The notes: generated from the letters alone by a model not told the origin. A DNA stretch of 64,000 bases from Symbiodinium natans (GCA_905221605.1 CAJNDS010000070.1:124001-188000), one strand, 5' to 3'; shown: positions 1 to 10,871, counted from the first letter of the stretch. Numbers and translations are program-made.

Positions 1-67
1 TCTTACGTGCTTTGGGGGGGTTTAGGCAAGCCCTTAAACCAAGCAAACCCTATAAGCCCTATATAAG

Positions 68-94
<27 letters not shown>

Positions 95-103
<9 letters not shown>

Positions 104-140
104 TACCCCCCCCCCCAAAGATCTAGGTATTTTCATGGTT
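95..140 (+). repeat. Left terminal inverted repeat
   Basis: TA run, GGTAC, poly-C, AAAGATCTAGG, T, ATTTTC. It matches the reverse complement of 6246-6290 with only a few substitutions. Confidence 0.8.
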
Positions 141-269
141 TTGGGATCTGTTTTAGGTTTAAGGGTTGGGGGTGGGGGGCTAGCTAAACATGTAAAACTC
201 AATATGGACATGTGAATCTTGATATGTGCGAGTCTTCATATGTGCGTGGTCGTCTTTTCAAATTGTGAG

Positions 270-637
270 CCCGATTGAAAACGATTGAAACGATTGAAAT
301 TCAATCGGAGACCGGATTGAAGATTGAAGATTGAAGATTCCCGGAAACCTTTTTTCTAGGAATCTTCAATCTTCAATCTTCAATCCTGCCCCCGATTGAA
401 TTTCAATCGTTTCAATCGTTTTTCAATCGGGCCCCCGATTGAAAAACGATTGAAACGATTGAAATTCAATCGGAGACCGGATTGAAGATTGAAGATTGAA
501 GATTCCCGGAAACCCTTTTTCTGGGAATCTTCAATCTTCAATCTTCAATCCTGCCCCGATTGAATTTCAATCGTTTCAATCGTTTTTCAATCGGGCCCCC
601 GATTGAATTTCAATCGTTTCAATCGTTTTTCAATCGG
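270..637. repeat. Tandem palindromic subterminal repeats (CGATTGAA units)
   Basis: Two copies of a roughly 160-bp near-perfect palindrome (about 270-430 and 433-597) are followed by a half copy to 637. Arms are built from CGATTGAA and AATCTTCAATC heptamer-scale units around short loops at about 344 and 510. Such an end could extrude a large hairpin. The AATCTTCAA core recurs near the right end of the element, so these are candidate transposase-binding sites. Confidence 0.8.
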
Positions 638-751
638 GTTCACGTCTTGTATAGTCTCAGAATCAGCTTTCGTGACGTCGCTCAAGATCACGTGTCTTTG
701 CAGACATTCCACTCAAAATATACTTGACCATTTGTGTTTGTAATACTCGCA

Positions 752-1615
752 ATGGCTCGCATCCCAGTGGCTGGCTCGGTCTTGTTCAAGGATGGCTCCG
801 CCTACCTGAGGATCTCTCCGAAATCAGGGAACATGGCCACGTCCAACTTCCCAGACTCTGGCGCGGGCTCATCCTCTTCTACTCCAAATCCTCCATGGCC
901 GATATCCACACAGCGCTCAGACCAGCAAATCCTCGAGGCCATCAACAGCGGCGCAGCAATAGTTCACCATACTCGGCTTCCGATGAGCCCCACGGACTTG
1001 CGCGTCATGCTGAATAATATTCAGACGGCGCTTGGCCTTACCGTCGGAGTGCAGGGTGGTTGGTCGCCGAGGGCCGACCAAAGGCTCCTAGACGTATTGC
1101 TGAAGCCGAAACGTAGCCAAAAACGCAAGGCCGCAGCGATCAATGCCATTGAAGACGCCTCTGCGAGCCCCAAGGCCATCCAGGACAAACCCACCGGCAA
1201 CATGAACAGTGAGCATCCGGAAAATACCCCATCGGTCAATGCCATTGAAGACGCCCCTACGGATTCCGCGGCCATCCAGAGTGAACCCACCGGCACTACT
1301 CACATTGTGCGCTCGGAGGCTGCCGTAGATGATCTCGCTACTGCCGACAACACGCCTTCCGCCGAAGACAATGCCACGAGCCACAGCAATGATGGCAGCG
1401 ACTCAGACTCTCCATCCAGCAGTTCCTCCAGGTCAAGCATTTCCCTTGCTCCTCCTGACGTCAACACAATGAAGTGGACCAGCGACTTCGCCGATGCCTA
1501 CACATCTGCGATGGACTTGTTCATTATCTCCGGGGATAATAAGAAGAAGAAGAATGCAAGTGCGAAAGTCTTACACGCCATCGTGAAAGCCAAGGGCGTG
1601 TTTGACAGCAACTAA
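752..1615 (+). CDS. Ser-rich hypothetical protein, first transposon gene
   Basis: Family not recognised. The start chosen is the ATG at 752 (A at -3, G at +4), giving 287 residues; an in-frame ATG at 734 would add six. Visible features: a central duplicated block beginning NAIEDA and ending in PTG (two copies about 40 residues apart), a basic patch KPKRSQKRK resembling a nuclear signal, and a Ser/Asp-rich stretch with SSSSSRSS near residue 230. There are no membrane segments. It lies 518 bp upstream of the ATPase gene and is intronless like its neighbours. The role is unknown; an accessory DNA-binding protein of the element is one possibility. Confidence 0.65.
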   Translation: MARIPVAGSVLFKDGSAYLRISPKSGNMATSNFPDSGAGSSSSTPNPPWPISTQRSDQQILEAINSGAAIVHHTRLPMSPTDLRVMLNNIQTALGLTVGVQGGWSPRADQRLLDVLLKPKRSQKRKAAAINAIEDASASPKAIQDKPTGNMNSEHPENTPSVNAIEDAPTDSAAIQSEPTGTTHIVRSEAAVDDLATADNTPSAEDNATSHSNDGSDSDSPSSSSSRSSISLAPPDVNTMKWTSDFADAYTSAMDLFIISGDNKKKKNASAKVLHAIVKAKGVFDSN

Positions 1616-2133
1616 AGGGACTATATCCTACTCGGCCGGTGTCGCATCTTCCATATACTGACTGCGCTGTCACCGTCGGAGCGCTGTGAAAAACGTGCGA
1701 AGCGAATGCCCTGCACTGATTGTGCTCGCTCTGGCTAGGTGTCTTCAAGTTAACACGAAACAAATAGTCAGTCGCTGGCAGTTAAATAGTTATCTTATGC
1801 GTGCATTCTTATGGGTGGTGTAGCATATATGCCTCTATATGTAGACATATAGATGAGTTTAATATTATTTAATATTATATAAATACATAATATACACCAC
1901 GTGTTACACACCGTAAATATATGCTATCACATGTATGCATATATATGTACATGCATAATTTACATATATGCACATGTGTATGTATTTCTATCTTATATGC
2001 TGACATCTCACCGTTAACCATATCAACGCACAGCCTTCATCCTCATCCTTTGCACTCGCATTAGCGCTCAAGCATACTTGCCGTCCTCTCTCCCTGTTGC
2101 CCACGAGCCATAGTCGTCGAGGTTCTCATTGTC
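1616..2133. other. Spacer between first and second transposon genes
   Basis: No gene seen. The part from about 1790 to 2000 is AT-rich, with TATATG/CATATA runs and TTTAATATTATTTAAT. It may hold the promoter or the 3' end signals. Confidence 0.5.
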
Positions 2134-4119
2134 ATGTCCGCCCAACTCTTGGACGATGCCATCAGCGAAGTCAACTCGCAAAACTTCACTCTTCGGCCTC
2201 TTTGCAGTGCGAACTGCTCTCGCATCGACCCAGAGCAGCCTTTATCCATCAAGGACTTTCTTGACGGAGCATGTCGCCCGTTGAATGGCATCAAGAGTGT
2301 AGCGGTTGTCTTCGACGTTCACCTCGGCGTGCTTGAGTGTGGCAGCTCCCTCAGTCTTGGAGATCTAGTGGCTCAGAAGAAGTTCTCAGATCTGCCAGAA
2401 GAATTGCGATTCATGGGCCCGTTGCCAGCTGAGACCAATGTGGATATTGTTGTCTGCAACCTTGGGGATGGCCTGGTTGACGTCATGAAGGTTCTGTACT
2501 TCAAGCAATCAGTCTCCAGGCAAGTGGCTGAGGGCTTGTGCAAAGGTCGGAGCTTTGCGCCTCAGTTTCGGCAAGGACCCTGGGCTGTAAAGAAAGGCAT
2601 TCAGTGGCTCATGAACCAGATCCCTGGCTTTCACGTCCGTTGGCACTCACTTGATCCACCCAGGCCGTCCTTGAAAAGGTCGCAGACACAAAGCTCTTGG
2701 AACCCAGAAAATGACGAGCTGTCTGCCGGCATTGCCTTCATCAACAAGCAAGCTCCAGTTTGTGACGCAGCCAATGAACAAACATTCTGGATCCTCTGCA
2801 ACATCAAGGAAGACTCGGGGACCCCAATCGCTGGGTGGCCCGAAACCAAGGTCCGCTTCATGGCGCAGAACAAAAGTCGGGGATTGGGCGGCGCTCTTCC
2901 GAAGACGGAGTTCCCTCTCACAACATATAGCCTCCACGCCGCCATGTCCACCAACATTCTTCCTTACCTCTACCCACTTCTCATGACGACAGCCGTCATG
3001 TTCCTGGGCTGTGCTGGTGTCGGCAAGACACCAGCTTTGATCGCGATGGCCTTGGCAATGGGTCGCTTCCACATAAGGCGTCTTGGCCTGCAGGGGCTTC
3101 AACCTGGTTGGAGACGTGCGAAGTCATTTGACAACTTTCGGCATAGAGCCCCACAAATCCAGGAAGCCCTGTTCTTGGATGATCCGTCTCGAGGCAAGAT
3201 TGATATGGCTGATTTGAAGAGCTTCGTCACGGTGGACGAGGACGGCACCGTCGATAGTCGTTACAACGACACTCGCCTCACCATGAACCAAATGCGAGCC
3301 CTTGCCTCCAACAACACGAGTACAGATCCGGCGTTGCAGACTCCGGACGCCACCCTCCTCCCTCCGAAGGACTTCATGAAGCTTGTGGAACCTCTCTTCC
3401 GGGGCGACGCTGAGAAGGACATTATGGCGGTATTGAAGCGTTCAACGACCTTCGTCTTCACAGAAACAGCTCTGTTCCTCCGCTTACCGAGTGAGAAGCC
3501 CGACGCCATAGTGCACCGCATTGTGGCCGACGACCTCCACTTGGACCTTCTCGCCCCTCGCGACAAACCATTCTATGGCAAGTACAAGAGCGGAGTGATC
3601 GCCCTTGGAGACTCCTTTGCTGACGATGTTCGTCGTGAACAAGAAATGATTGACTCCTCTGTGGCAGAGACCCAACACTTCCCCTCGAGGGACGACTATG
3701 TGAACCATGCCAACCATGCCATCCAGAAATGGTTAACGCCAGAGCCCAAAGTCAGAGTGATTCCTTCTTCGCCTGGGTCTTCCAATGAGGCTGACACATC
3801 TCGTTCCGCCTTTGGCCTCGCGCCCGTCTTCCCGGTCGTTGGAACTGGTCCCAAGCCAGGTCGCCTGAACAGCTCTTCCTCTTTCGTCTACAACGATGAC
3901 AAGCGCCGCCGACTCCGATGCAAGACTTCCGTGGCGGAGGCAGGCGAAAACCAGACCAAGAGCCCAGACGAAGAAGACACTCTCGTTGCGAACGGGGGGG
4001 ATTCGGAGTCTGCGAATAACCAGGAACAGAACATCCTCAGTTCTCCGGGCGAGGCTATGGACTTGGATCAGGGTAGCGATAGCGCCGAGGAGGAGGCGGC
4101 CCAGCATCTCCATGGGTGA
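2134..4119 (+). CDS. P-loop ATPase (AAA+/SF3-helicase-like), second transposon gene
   Basis: This 661-residue protein has a Walker A motif GCAGVGKTP at about residues 292-300, a Walker B ALFLDDPS at about 345-352, and a later polar ASNN at about 391-394 preceded by RYNDTRL, placed like sensor 1 of AAA+ or superfamily-3 helicases. Residues 1-280 and the Asp/Glu/Ser-rich tail from about 540 match nothing I recognise; KRRRLR near 600 could be a nuclear signal. Sitting between a Ser-rich gene and a DDE transposase inside one pair of inverted repeats, it may be a transposition regulator or replication helicase of the element. ATPase activity is well supported by motifs; the exact class is inference. 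Start ATG at 2134. Confidence 0.75.
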   Translation: MSAQLLDDAISEVNSQNFTLRPLCSANCSRIDPEQPLSIKDFLDGACRPLNGIKSVAVVFDVHLGVLECGSSLSLGDLVAQKKFSDLPEELRFMGPLPAETNVDIVVCNLGDGLVDVMKVLYFKQSVSRQVAEGLCKGRSFAPQFRQGPWAVKKGIQWLMNQIPGFHVRWHSLDPPRPSLKRSQTQSSWNPENDELSAGIAFINKQAPVCDAANEQTFWILCNIKEDSGTPIAGWPETKVRFMAQNKSRGLGGALPKTEFPLTTYSLHAAMSTNILPYLYPLLMTTAVMFLGCAGVGKTPALIAMALAMGRFHIRRLGLQGLQPGWRRAKSFDNFRHRAPQIQEALFLDDPSRGKIDMADLKSFVTVDEDGTVDSRYNDTRLTMNQMRALASNNTSTDPALQTPDATLLPPKDFMKLVEPLFRGDAEKDIMAVLKRSTTFVFTETALFLRLPSEKPDAIVHRIVADDLHLDLLAPRDKPFYGKYKSGVIALGDSFADDVRREQEMIDSSVAETQHFPSRDDYVNHANHAIQKWLTPEPKVRVIPSSPGSSNEADTSRSAFGLAPVFPVVGTGPKPGRLNSSSSFVYNDDKRRRLRCKTSVAEAGENQTKSPDEEDTLVANGGDSESANNQEQNILSSPGEAMDLDQGSDSAEEEAAQHLHG

Positions 4120-4497
4120 GCTCTTGGATGCACAGGGCAGGGTCCAAGTGGCCTGTCATTTTGGTTCTCGGCCATGAACTCCGACAGTGCCAGAACTTTG
4201 GACTGAGTCCCTCTGCATTTTCGGTACAGGATATGTGCGGGATTGCCCCACAAAGACCTAGCTAGCTCCAGGTCCACCAGAGTCGTCTTCTGCGCGTTGT
4301 GCAGATAAAAGCTTGCTATGGGCTCCACTGCTTTGCTTTGCCCGTTGTTTCACGCCGCACACGCAATGCAATCATCCGTTGTTTCAGGCCACACACGCAA
4401 TGCAATCATATCCACTTTGCTCACTATTGGCTCCGCCCTGAGATATGAGTTTTACTAGTCGAGTCCTTTTGCCATAGCATCTCTCCGCTTCAGCATC
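4120..4497. other. Spacer between ATPase and transposase genes
   Basis: No gene seen. A 24-bp direct repeat (about 4351-4374 and 4384-4408, around CACACGCAATGCAATCAT) lies upstream of the transposase gene. Confidence 0.45.
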
Positions 4498-5826
4498 ATG
4501 GGCAAGTACTTGTGCAAGAAGCCGGCCTATCACTTTCCCATCGCAAAGAAAGGAAAAACACGCATGCTCATGAAGGGGAACCTCACCAAGGCAGCATCCT
4601 CCAAGCGTGCGCAAGGCAAGGCTTGGAAACAAACGCCGTACAACCGCACAGGCAACAAGGCTCCTCGTGTAGATCGTCTGAAGTGGAAACGTACTTTCCA
4701 GTACTTGTCCTCCTTGAATGAGTACGATGCCATCCAGGTCCTGAAGGACGATGGCCTCATGCCAACATGGGAGGGTGCGGTTTGTCCGTTCTGCTCGCAA
4801 GGCAAAGTCGGACCTCTGACAAAGAGGTCTGGGGGACTACCTCGTTATCGGTGCAAGCGCTGGGGCTGTCAAAAGTTCATCACGCCTCAGCACCTACACC
4901 CACTCTTTACAGCGACCCGCGGACCTGAAGGACATTCCCTTGGCGTGCAGGCAGGGATGCTGCTCTTGCGCCTTGCCAATGTGCCTCTGAGCACTATCCA
5001 CGTGGTGACCCAGATCAATCACAAGGCTATCGAACGGATGGAGCATAACCTCACACTTGTTCGCAAGAAGTTTGTGGAAGAGACCCAAAGGACCATGAGC
5101 TTCGGGGGTAAAGGGAACAAGTGGCAAGATGTCGAAGTTGACGAATCCGTCTTCGACAAAAAGCTCATTCCGATTGAGGAGGCTGATGATCCCACCAAGG
5201 TCATGGACTGGGAGCAATGGGTAGGCATGGTTCAGCGCGGCAAGCCCGAGTCGCTCGTCCTTTTGCGATTGACTCCCCCGTCTCTCGTCTGCACTATACG
5301 TACAGAATGTACCGGTACAAGGGAAAGTAGTTGCGTGTCTCACACAACACCTAGGCCCACGAAGAAAAGGTCGCCAGGTCCAGGCCCTATCCGCCGAGAC
5401 GACTGGAAGAAGATATCCGATCGCTGGCTGAAGGGTAAGCACGTGATTCTCCATTCCGACAGCGCTCGAGCTTACAAACTCAAAATCCCAGGCGTTGTTC
5501 ACGGATCTGTCGTGCACAAGAAGCGCCGTGTCCAAGTGGGCAAGAAATGGGTTTGGCAACAGCCAACCTACGTCAAGATCAAGAAAGTGACCTTGCCCGG
5601 CGGCCGCAAAGTCACCGTGAAGATCGGAACCCAGATCGTCGATCGCGGGTGGAGATTCGTCAAGGAGCGCCTCCGCGTGAACCAACGCGCCAAAACTGGT
5701 TCCTTGCGGATCATTGCTCAAATCCGTTCTGCCCAGTATGAGTACTGGAACAGGGGCAAGGACATGTGGCTGGAGACGGGCAGCCTCATGCGGCGGTACA
5801 TGAGCAACATCATCGCCCAGAAGTGA
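4498..5826 (+). CDS. ISXO2/IS1595-like DDE transposase
   Basis: A 442-residue protein with the layout of the IS1595/Merlin group. It has a basic N-terminus, a zinc ribbon CPFC (96-99) with C119 and C124, a helical middle, then the catalytic core: VEVDES with D215, LHSDSARAY with D321, and GTQIVDRGW with D382. In IS1595 and Merlin enzymes the third position is usually Glu or Asn before a GxW motif; here it is Asp, giving DDD. Residues about 262-292 (Cys/Thr-rich, before PGPGPI) look like an insertion compared with the family. The last gene of the element, it ends about 420 bp from the right inverted repeat. Likely nuclear. Confidence 0.88.
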   Translation: MGKYLCKKPAYHFPIAKKGKTRMLMKGNLTKAASSKRAQGKAWKQTPYNRTGNKAPRVDRLKWKRTFQYLSSLNEYDAIQVLKDDGLMPTWEGAVCPFCSQGKVGPLTKRSGGLPRYRCKRWGCQKFITPQHLHPLFTATRGPEGHSLGVQAGMLLLRLANVPLSTIHVVTQINHKAIERMEHNLTLVRKKFVEETQRTMSFGGKGNKWQDVEVDESVFDKKLIPIEEADDPTKVMDWEQWVGMVQRGKPESLVLLRLTPPSLVCTIRTECTGTRESSCVSHTTPRPTKKRSPGPGPIRRDDWKKISDRWLKGKHVILHSDSARAYKLKIPGVVHGSVVHKKRRVQVGKKWVWQQPTYVKIKKVTLPGGRKVTVKIGTQIVDRGWRFVKERLRVNQRAKTGSLRIIAQIRSAQYEYWNRGKDMWLETGSLMRRYMSNIIAQK

Positions 5827-5978
5827 AGATCCCTGTACTATGTTTGCTCGTAGTGCCTGAGAGGCCACAGTGTCTCATCAACTCCAATGGGGTAGCACGG
5901 TAAAGCCGTCAGAAAATGAAACTGTCGCTTGCCTAGCGTTTCAACACACGTCCTCTACTCGTCTTCATCTCTGAGCCT

Positions 5979-6234
5979 ATGCAAATCTTCAATGACCAAC
6001 TACTAGCAGCATGTTGGAAGGTCCCAGGAATGAAAGGATATTTGCTCGCAGTATTCTCGCGTCCTTGGAGAATACACTGTTTTGTCCATATCACCTTATG
6101 CACTTGAATACTTCCAAGGCGTCTGGTATCTTGCTTATCTTTCCCACAGACATCCCCTACTCATCTGCACCTATCCAGGCCCATGCAAATCTTCAACTTC
6201 GCATCGCATCCGGACCCATGCAAATCTTCAACTT
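5979..6234 (+). promoter_or_regulatory. Right subterminal motif array
   Basis: ATGCAAATCTTCAA occurs three times (5979-5992, 6183-6196, 6217-6230). The AATCTTCAA core is shared with the palindromic repeats at the left end. The arrangement suggests transposase-binding sites, by analogy with other DDE elements. Confidence 0.5.
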
Positions 6235-6245
6235 GATATAGCTAA

Positions 6246-6290
6246 ATCACGAAAATGCCTAGATCTTTGGGGGGGGGGTAGCATATATAT
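6246..6290 (-). repeat. Right terminal inverted repeat
   Basis: GAAAAT, G, CCTAGATCTTTG, poly-G, TAGC and a TA run: the inverted counterpart of 95-140. Confidence 0.8.
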
Positions 6291-7162
6291 ATATATATTA
6301 ATATATATGCCCTAGATACACCCTATATAAGCCCTGTCCCTATACACAAGCCCTTAAACTAAGCCTTGAGGTACCTGGAACAAGAATGAAATCCTTGGCC
6401 TGCTAAGGTTTCGCTTTGCCCCAAAGAGGACCCCACACCCAGTTTAGGGTTTAGGGTTTAGGATGCAGGGTTTGGGTTTAGGGAGCGTCTGGTATGTCCC
6501 CGACCCCCTCTAAAACGCTGGCATTTCCTCACAGCGCTTCCAGGTAGCAAACCCTTTTCCTATCCCTTCCAAGAGGGGCATAAGCTTGCACGACCCAACA
6601 CCCCAAATCCTGACTCCATATACGACAATTGAAACCTACAGGCCTTTTGGCCTCACTGCCCCATGTGCCCCAAGGAGCAAATGTCGCCTCCCGCTGCGCC
6701 GCGGGAGCTCCGCGCAGAAAAGAGCCGAACTCGACACCCGTGGCCATGAGCCTTTCAGGCACAAGAGGCTTTAGGACCTTGAGGGTTCGGGGCAAGGGCA
6801 ATGTCTTTTTCAGACGTCACGAAAACTGAAAAATCAACACAAAAAGCGAGTAAACAGCTAAGTAGTCTGTATATGTATATGTATATGTATATGTATACGT
6901 TTATATGTGTATGTGTATATGTATATATAAGTACAAATAAATAAACAAACAATAAAAAATAGATAAATATAAATAAACAACTAAAAAAGAAAAAACTATA
7001 CCTATATATATATATATATATACCCACCCTCGGTGTGGGACCGTTAGGTTTAAGTCAACCATCGCCTCCTCGCCCGGATAGTGCCCGTGAATTGCCCGCA
7101 AAGACCCGCCGACATCCCGAAACCGGGACAGTATTTGCAGCAATTTAGGCCCTTAGGTATAC

Positions 7163-7240
7163 TTGGCACTTCAGATTCAGAACGGCAGAGTCCCAACTGT
7201 CGTTGTTGGAGTCCACCCGTGCCATCAGGGCGAGGCTCCT
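7163..7240 (-). CDS. Candidate exon, unknown protein
   Basis: The minus strand reads an open stretch containing LALMARVDSNNDSWDSAV, with natural codon use, ending at a CAA|GTATAC donor. A second open stretch (7026-7140, RFRDVGGSLRAIHG) follows. They may be downstream exons of the PPR-type gene or of a separate gene. No family recognised. Confidence 0.3.
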
Positions 7241-8342
7241 AAGCCTTAGTCCCAAGGAGTTCTGTTCCTACTATAGGACGAGAGCCGCAAAGCGAAACCA
7301 AACGGGTTTGCCGCGACACCAGACATCGTGCTAGGACAGCAAACAGCCCTGCCTACCTGTCATGCGTATAGGGGCTCTGGGACCCTCTGATCAGGAGTCT
7401 TAGGCATACTGCAAAAGATGCGTGCTCGGCACCCTACATGCAGATGGCCCTCTTCTTCATAGTTGCAGGTTCTTACTCAGCCCCATACCCTAAACCGTCC
7501 TACATCCCTTTTTCGGATTGGTATGATTTTGCCCTTTTCAGGGTTCTTAGCTCTCCGCAAGATGGTAGGCAGGGGCTCTTTGGGGTAATACGGGGTCGGA
7601 AGAAGTACTAGTCATATTCCCTTATGGCTCCTACATTATACTATAATAAGGCCCAAAACCCTATTCTAATTCTTAAGGCCGCTGTAGTATGCGTTGCCTT
7701 TGGGCTGCGAGCCCCATATCCCACAACCGCCCGCCAACTCACTCGGTGGGCTGGGCCTTGCTCCAGCCATTTGCCTTCAAGGGTTTAGGGGTTTGGGTTT
7801 GGGGTCTTACTGCTAGTTGCTTAAGAACCCCCCCCCCCCCCAGCACCCCCCCAAAAGAAGAAAAACAATAAACTTCCTTAAGGGCGATATAGGGTTGTGA
7901 TTACTATTTTATAGTTGATATAAGGTTCTTGAGGAAAATAGTAGTTTAGGGCTTGGGGTTATGCAGGCTTGGTGATGCGTGTAGGGTTTGACTGCAGAAT
8001 GAAGGTTCGGGAGTCAGAGTCTAAGCTTTGCAGCGCAGTCGTGGAATCGGGGGTTGCGGCTAACCACCACCACTGCCACTACGAATGCCGCCACTGCTGC
8101 TTCGACGACGACTTCTACTACTTTGCGTCTTCTTCAAGATTTTTGTTTGCAAGAAACCCTGGTTTCCTTGACTTTGCACAAAGAGCAGCAGCGAAAAACA
8201 CCCAAACAAGTCTTCTGGTGCCACCCGCACCGCTGCTACTGAAGTACCACTCGGCAGGGAGGAAACCGAGGATGGTTTAGGGCCACGGCTTACATGCAAA
8301 GCCCACAATAACCCGGCCTAGGGGCCTGGAAACTCAACTCCG

Positions 8343-8417
8343 CCCTAAACCCTAAACCCTAAACCCTAAACCCTAAACCCTAAACCCTAAACCCTAAACC
8401 CTAAAACCCTAAACCCT
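8343..8417 (-). repeat. Telomeric array (CCCTAAA)n
   Basis: Ten near-perfect CCCTAAA units with one extra A near the end. Confidence 0.95.
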
Positions 8418-8459
8418 TGATTAAGGCATCTCTACCTTCAACCTTCTTCGGGTCCTGAT

Positions 8460-8620
8460 TCCTAGTTGCTGAGAACCCGGGCCGAAACAGGTTAACCTTT
8501 CAATTATGGCAGGACTCTATATATATATATATATATATATATTGGGGGGGGGTACCATAATATATATATATATATATACACACACACCAAAAGGGAAGGT
8601 TTCCTACTCAGCTAGGAAGT
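8460..8620. repeat. Family G inverted-repeat element
   Basis: It starts TAGTTGCTGAGAACCCGGG and ends CCTACTCAGCTAGG, with (TA)n-GGGGGGG-TACC-(TA)n inside. Relatives lie at 11195-11290 and 30778-30915. Confidence 0.6.
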
Positions 8621-8787
8621 ATTACGCTTTTTGGAGTGCTCCTGAACTAAGGGGCTTTCGGTTGTCCGGGCAAGGGCCCTCACCCCCTAAACCCCCTAAA
8701 CCCCCTAAACCCCTAAACCCCCAAATCCCCCAAATCCCCCACATCCCCCTAAACCACCCAAACCTCTCAAACCCTAAGCCGGGAAGG

Positions 8788-10837
8788 GAGAAAGGAGAAG
8801 CCTCAACAGTGCCAGGGCAGCTTCCCACGCCCCGGCGTCGCCGGCCGCGCTGAGCGCCGCTGCGTAGGCCGATGGGGTCGGCTGCGGGCAGGCCTGTGCT
8901 GCGACTTTGTGTTTTTTGGGTTTGGGATTTTCCCCCTTATACTAGCAGTCCTTAATAAGGATTATAGTATCTGATGTTATAGTCCCTGTTAAGGGCTCTT
9001 GTGTATACGGGGGAGCGTGCATTTTTGCGTTGGACTTGTTGAGGTGTTTGGGGTTTGGGGGACAAGGCATGTTGAAAGTTTCACATTGTCTTTCGGGGCG
9101 TAGGAAATGGGGGGGGCTTTAGAGTTTCGGGCTCAGGGACGATCGAGATTGTGGTCTCGGTTGCCGAGAGCCGTCGCACTTTCAGAACTTAAGTCTATAT
9201 TCAAGATGCTCACTACTCAAGACCCCCGTCGTAGCAGCGAGGAATCTTTTGCGCCATAATTGTAATCGTGTCGCCGTGCAACCATCGCTCACGATGTGGG
9301 CTTAATAGCTTAAAGCTTCAAAAGTTGCCACAGTTCCAACTTCAACTCTCAGGCGAGTGCGGCGATTCCGGTGTCGAGACTAGGCGCCTTCCCCAAGTCA
9401 CAACAAAAGCCCTCAACACTGAAGCAAACCTAAACCCGCTGCTGGATTTGGGGTCTAAGGCTTTCCTTCAGGACCCCAAACCTAGTTTCTTTCGGTTACC
9501 TAAGAACCCTAGAATCCTGTAAGGGGTTTTAGATCAGCGGACCCTAAACCCTAAACCCTAAACCCTGAATCCTGAACCCTGAACCCTGAACCTCGCAAAG
9601 TAAGTTGCGGGCTCTCAAGGTTGGGGTTTAAGGTTGATTTGCTGACACAAGAGAAGGCCAGTCGCATCCAAGAGTGCCAAAGCAGCATCCTTCAGACTTG
9701 TTGGGCAGCTTTTCCCTAAACCCTAAACCATAAACCCTAAACCCTAAAACGCCTAAACCCCTAAACCCTAAGCCCTAAACCCTTAGTTGCATATGGGCCC
9801 TAAACCCTAAACTCAAGCTCTTTGGGCCAAGGGCTGCAGGCAGGCTCGAGCTTGGGTTCAGGGGCGACTAGAATCTTTCTTGGCCTTCCTGCAACAGACG
9901 GTGAACAGTCCAGGGTTCAGGGTTTCGGGTTTGGTGTTGTAGGCTTGTCAGGTCTCTAACTATTTCGACTGGGACTGGGAGTCGTTCTTTCCAGATGCCA
10001 CATGCCGGCCATAGTCCGAAGGTGCCCCGGCTTAAGTTCAGATTCGCCGCCGCCTACAGTACAGGAAAAGGTTGTCACCTGCACAACCGAACCAGCAGAA
10101 CAGTTGGGTCCTTTTTGGGGTGCCCTGAATAACAGGGGCCGCCTCCTATAGAATGGTAACCCCAAAAGGAGACCACATTTTAGAGCAGCCTTTCTACTGT
10201 GAACGCGCCTCGTCAGGCCTTAGAACCATAGGACAATCACATTAATCACCGTAACAATGCCCCCCATAACTGCCAAGATGACTCATGACAACCATAAAAA
10301 ACCACCATAGCATTATGATTTTGATTCTTTCCTTGGTTTTGACCCTAAACCCTAAACCCTAAACCCTAAACCCTAAACCCTAAACCCTAAACCCTAAACC
10401 CTAAACGGTAAACCTGCGGAGGCCAAGGACACAAGCCAAGCGTCCCAGGCAGCCCCGCGCGCGCAGGCGTTCAGCAGAGCACTGCTGGTGAAGTCGTTTG
10501 GGGCCACCTGAACCGGGTTAGGGTTTAGGGTTTAGGGTTTAGGGTTTAGGGTTTAGGGTTTAGGGTTTAGGGTTTAGGGTTTAGGGTTTAGGGTTTGGGG
10601 TTTGGGGTTTAGGGTTTAGGGTTTGGGGTTTAGGGTTTAGGGCTTCGGGCTTAGCAGGGCATTTGGACGAGTTCCACGCCTTAGACAAGCACCCTTATCG
10701 TGTTATTGGGTTGGGCTCGCTTCTGCTCGCATGGATAACACAAACCCACAGCCAAACTAAACCCCGAAATCCGAAAACCAATATACATATATAAAAGAAC
10801 ATCTGTACATACATACATACATACATACATACATACA

Positions 10838-10871
<34 letters not shown>

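Larger units (their letters stand above)
95..6290 (+). mobile_element. 6.2-kb TIR DNA transposon carrying three genes
   Basis: Both ends carry the same inverted sequence: a TA run, GGTA or GCTA, a C/G homopolymer, then CAAAGATCTAGG and ATTTTC. Inside lie palindromic subterminal repeats and three intronless plus-strand genes: a Ser-rich protein, a P-loop ATPase and an ISXO2/IS1595-like DDE transposase. No TTTAGGG array occurs within it, unlike the next 55 kb, which suggests a recent arrival. Insertion is into (TA)n, so the target duplication cannot be read. An alternative is a chance pairing of ends around host genes, but the closing of the repeats just outside the first and last genes argues against that. 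Confidence 0.75.
6291..8787. other. Flank with first telomeric repeats and weak exon candidates
   Basis: Short TTTAGGG units appear at 6445-6482. An open minus frame covers 6529-6780 without family features. (TA)n and TATATG runs lie at 6860-7020. A family-C-like inverted element lies at 7816-7960. The first long CCCTAAA array is at 8343-8417 and a family-G element at 8460-8620. Apart from 7163-7240 I cannot defend a gene here. Confidence 0.5.

Noticed and set aside
270-637. CRISPR-like repeat array
   Set aside because: Units are palindromes without unique spacers, and the genome is eukaryotic.
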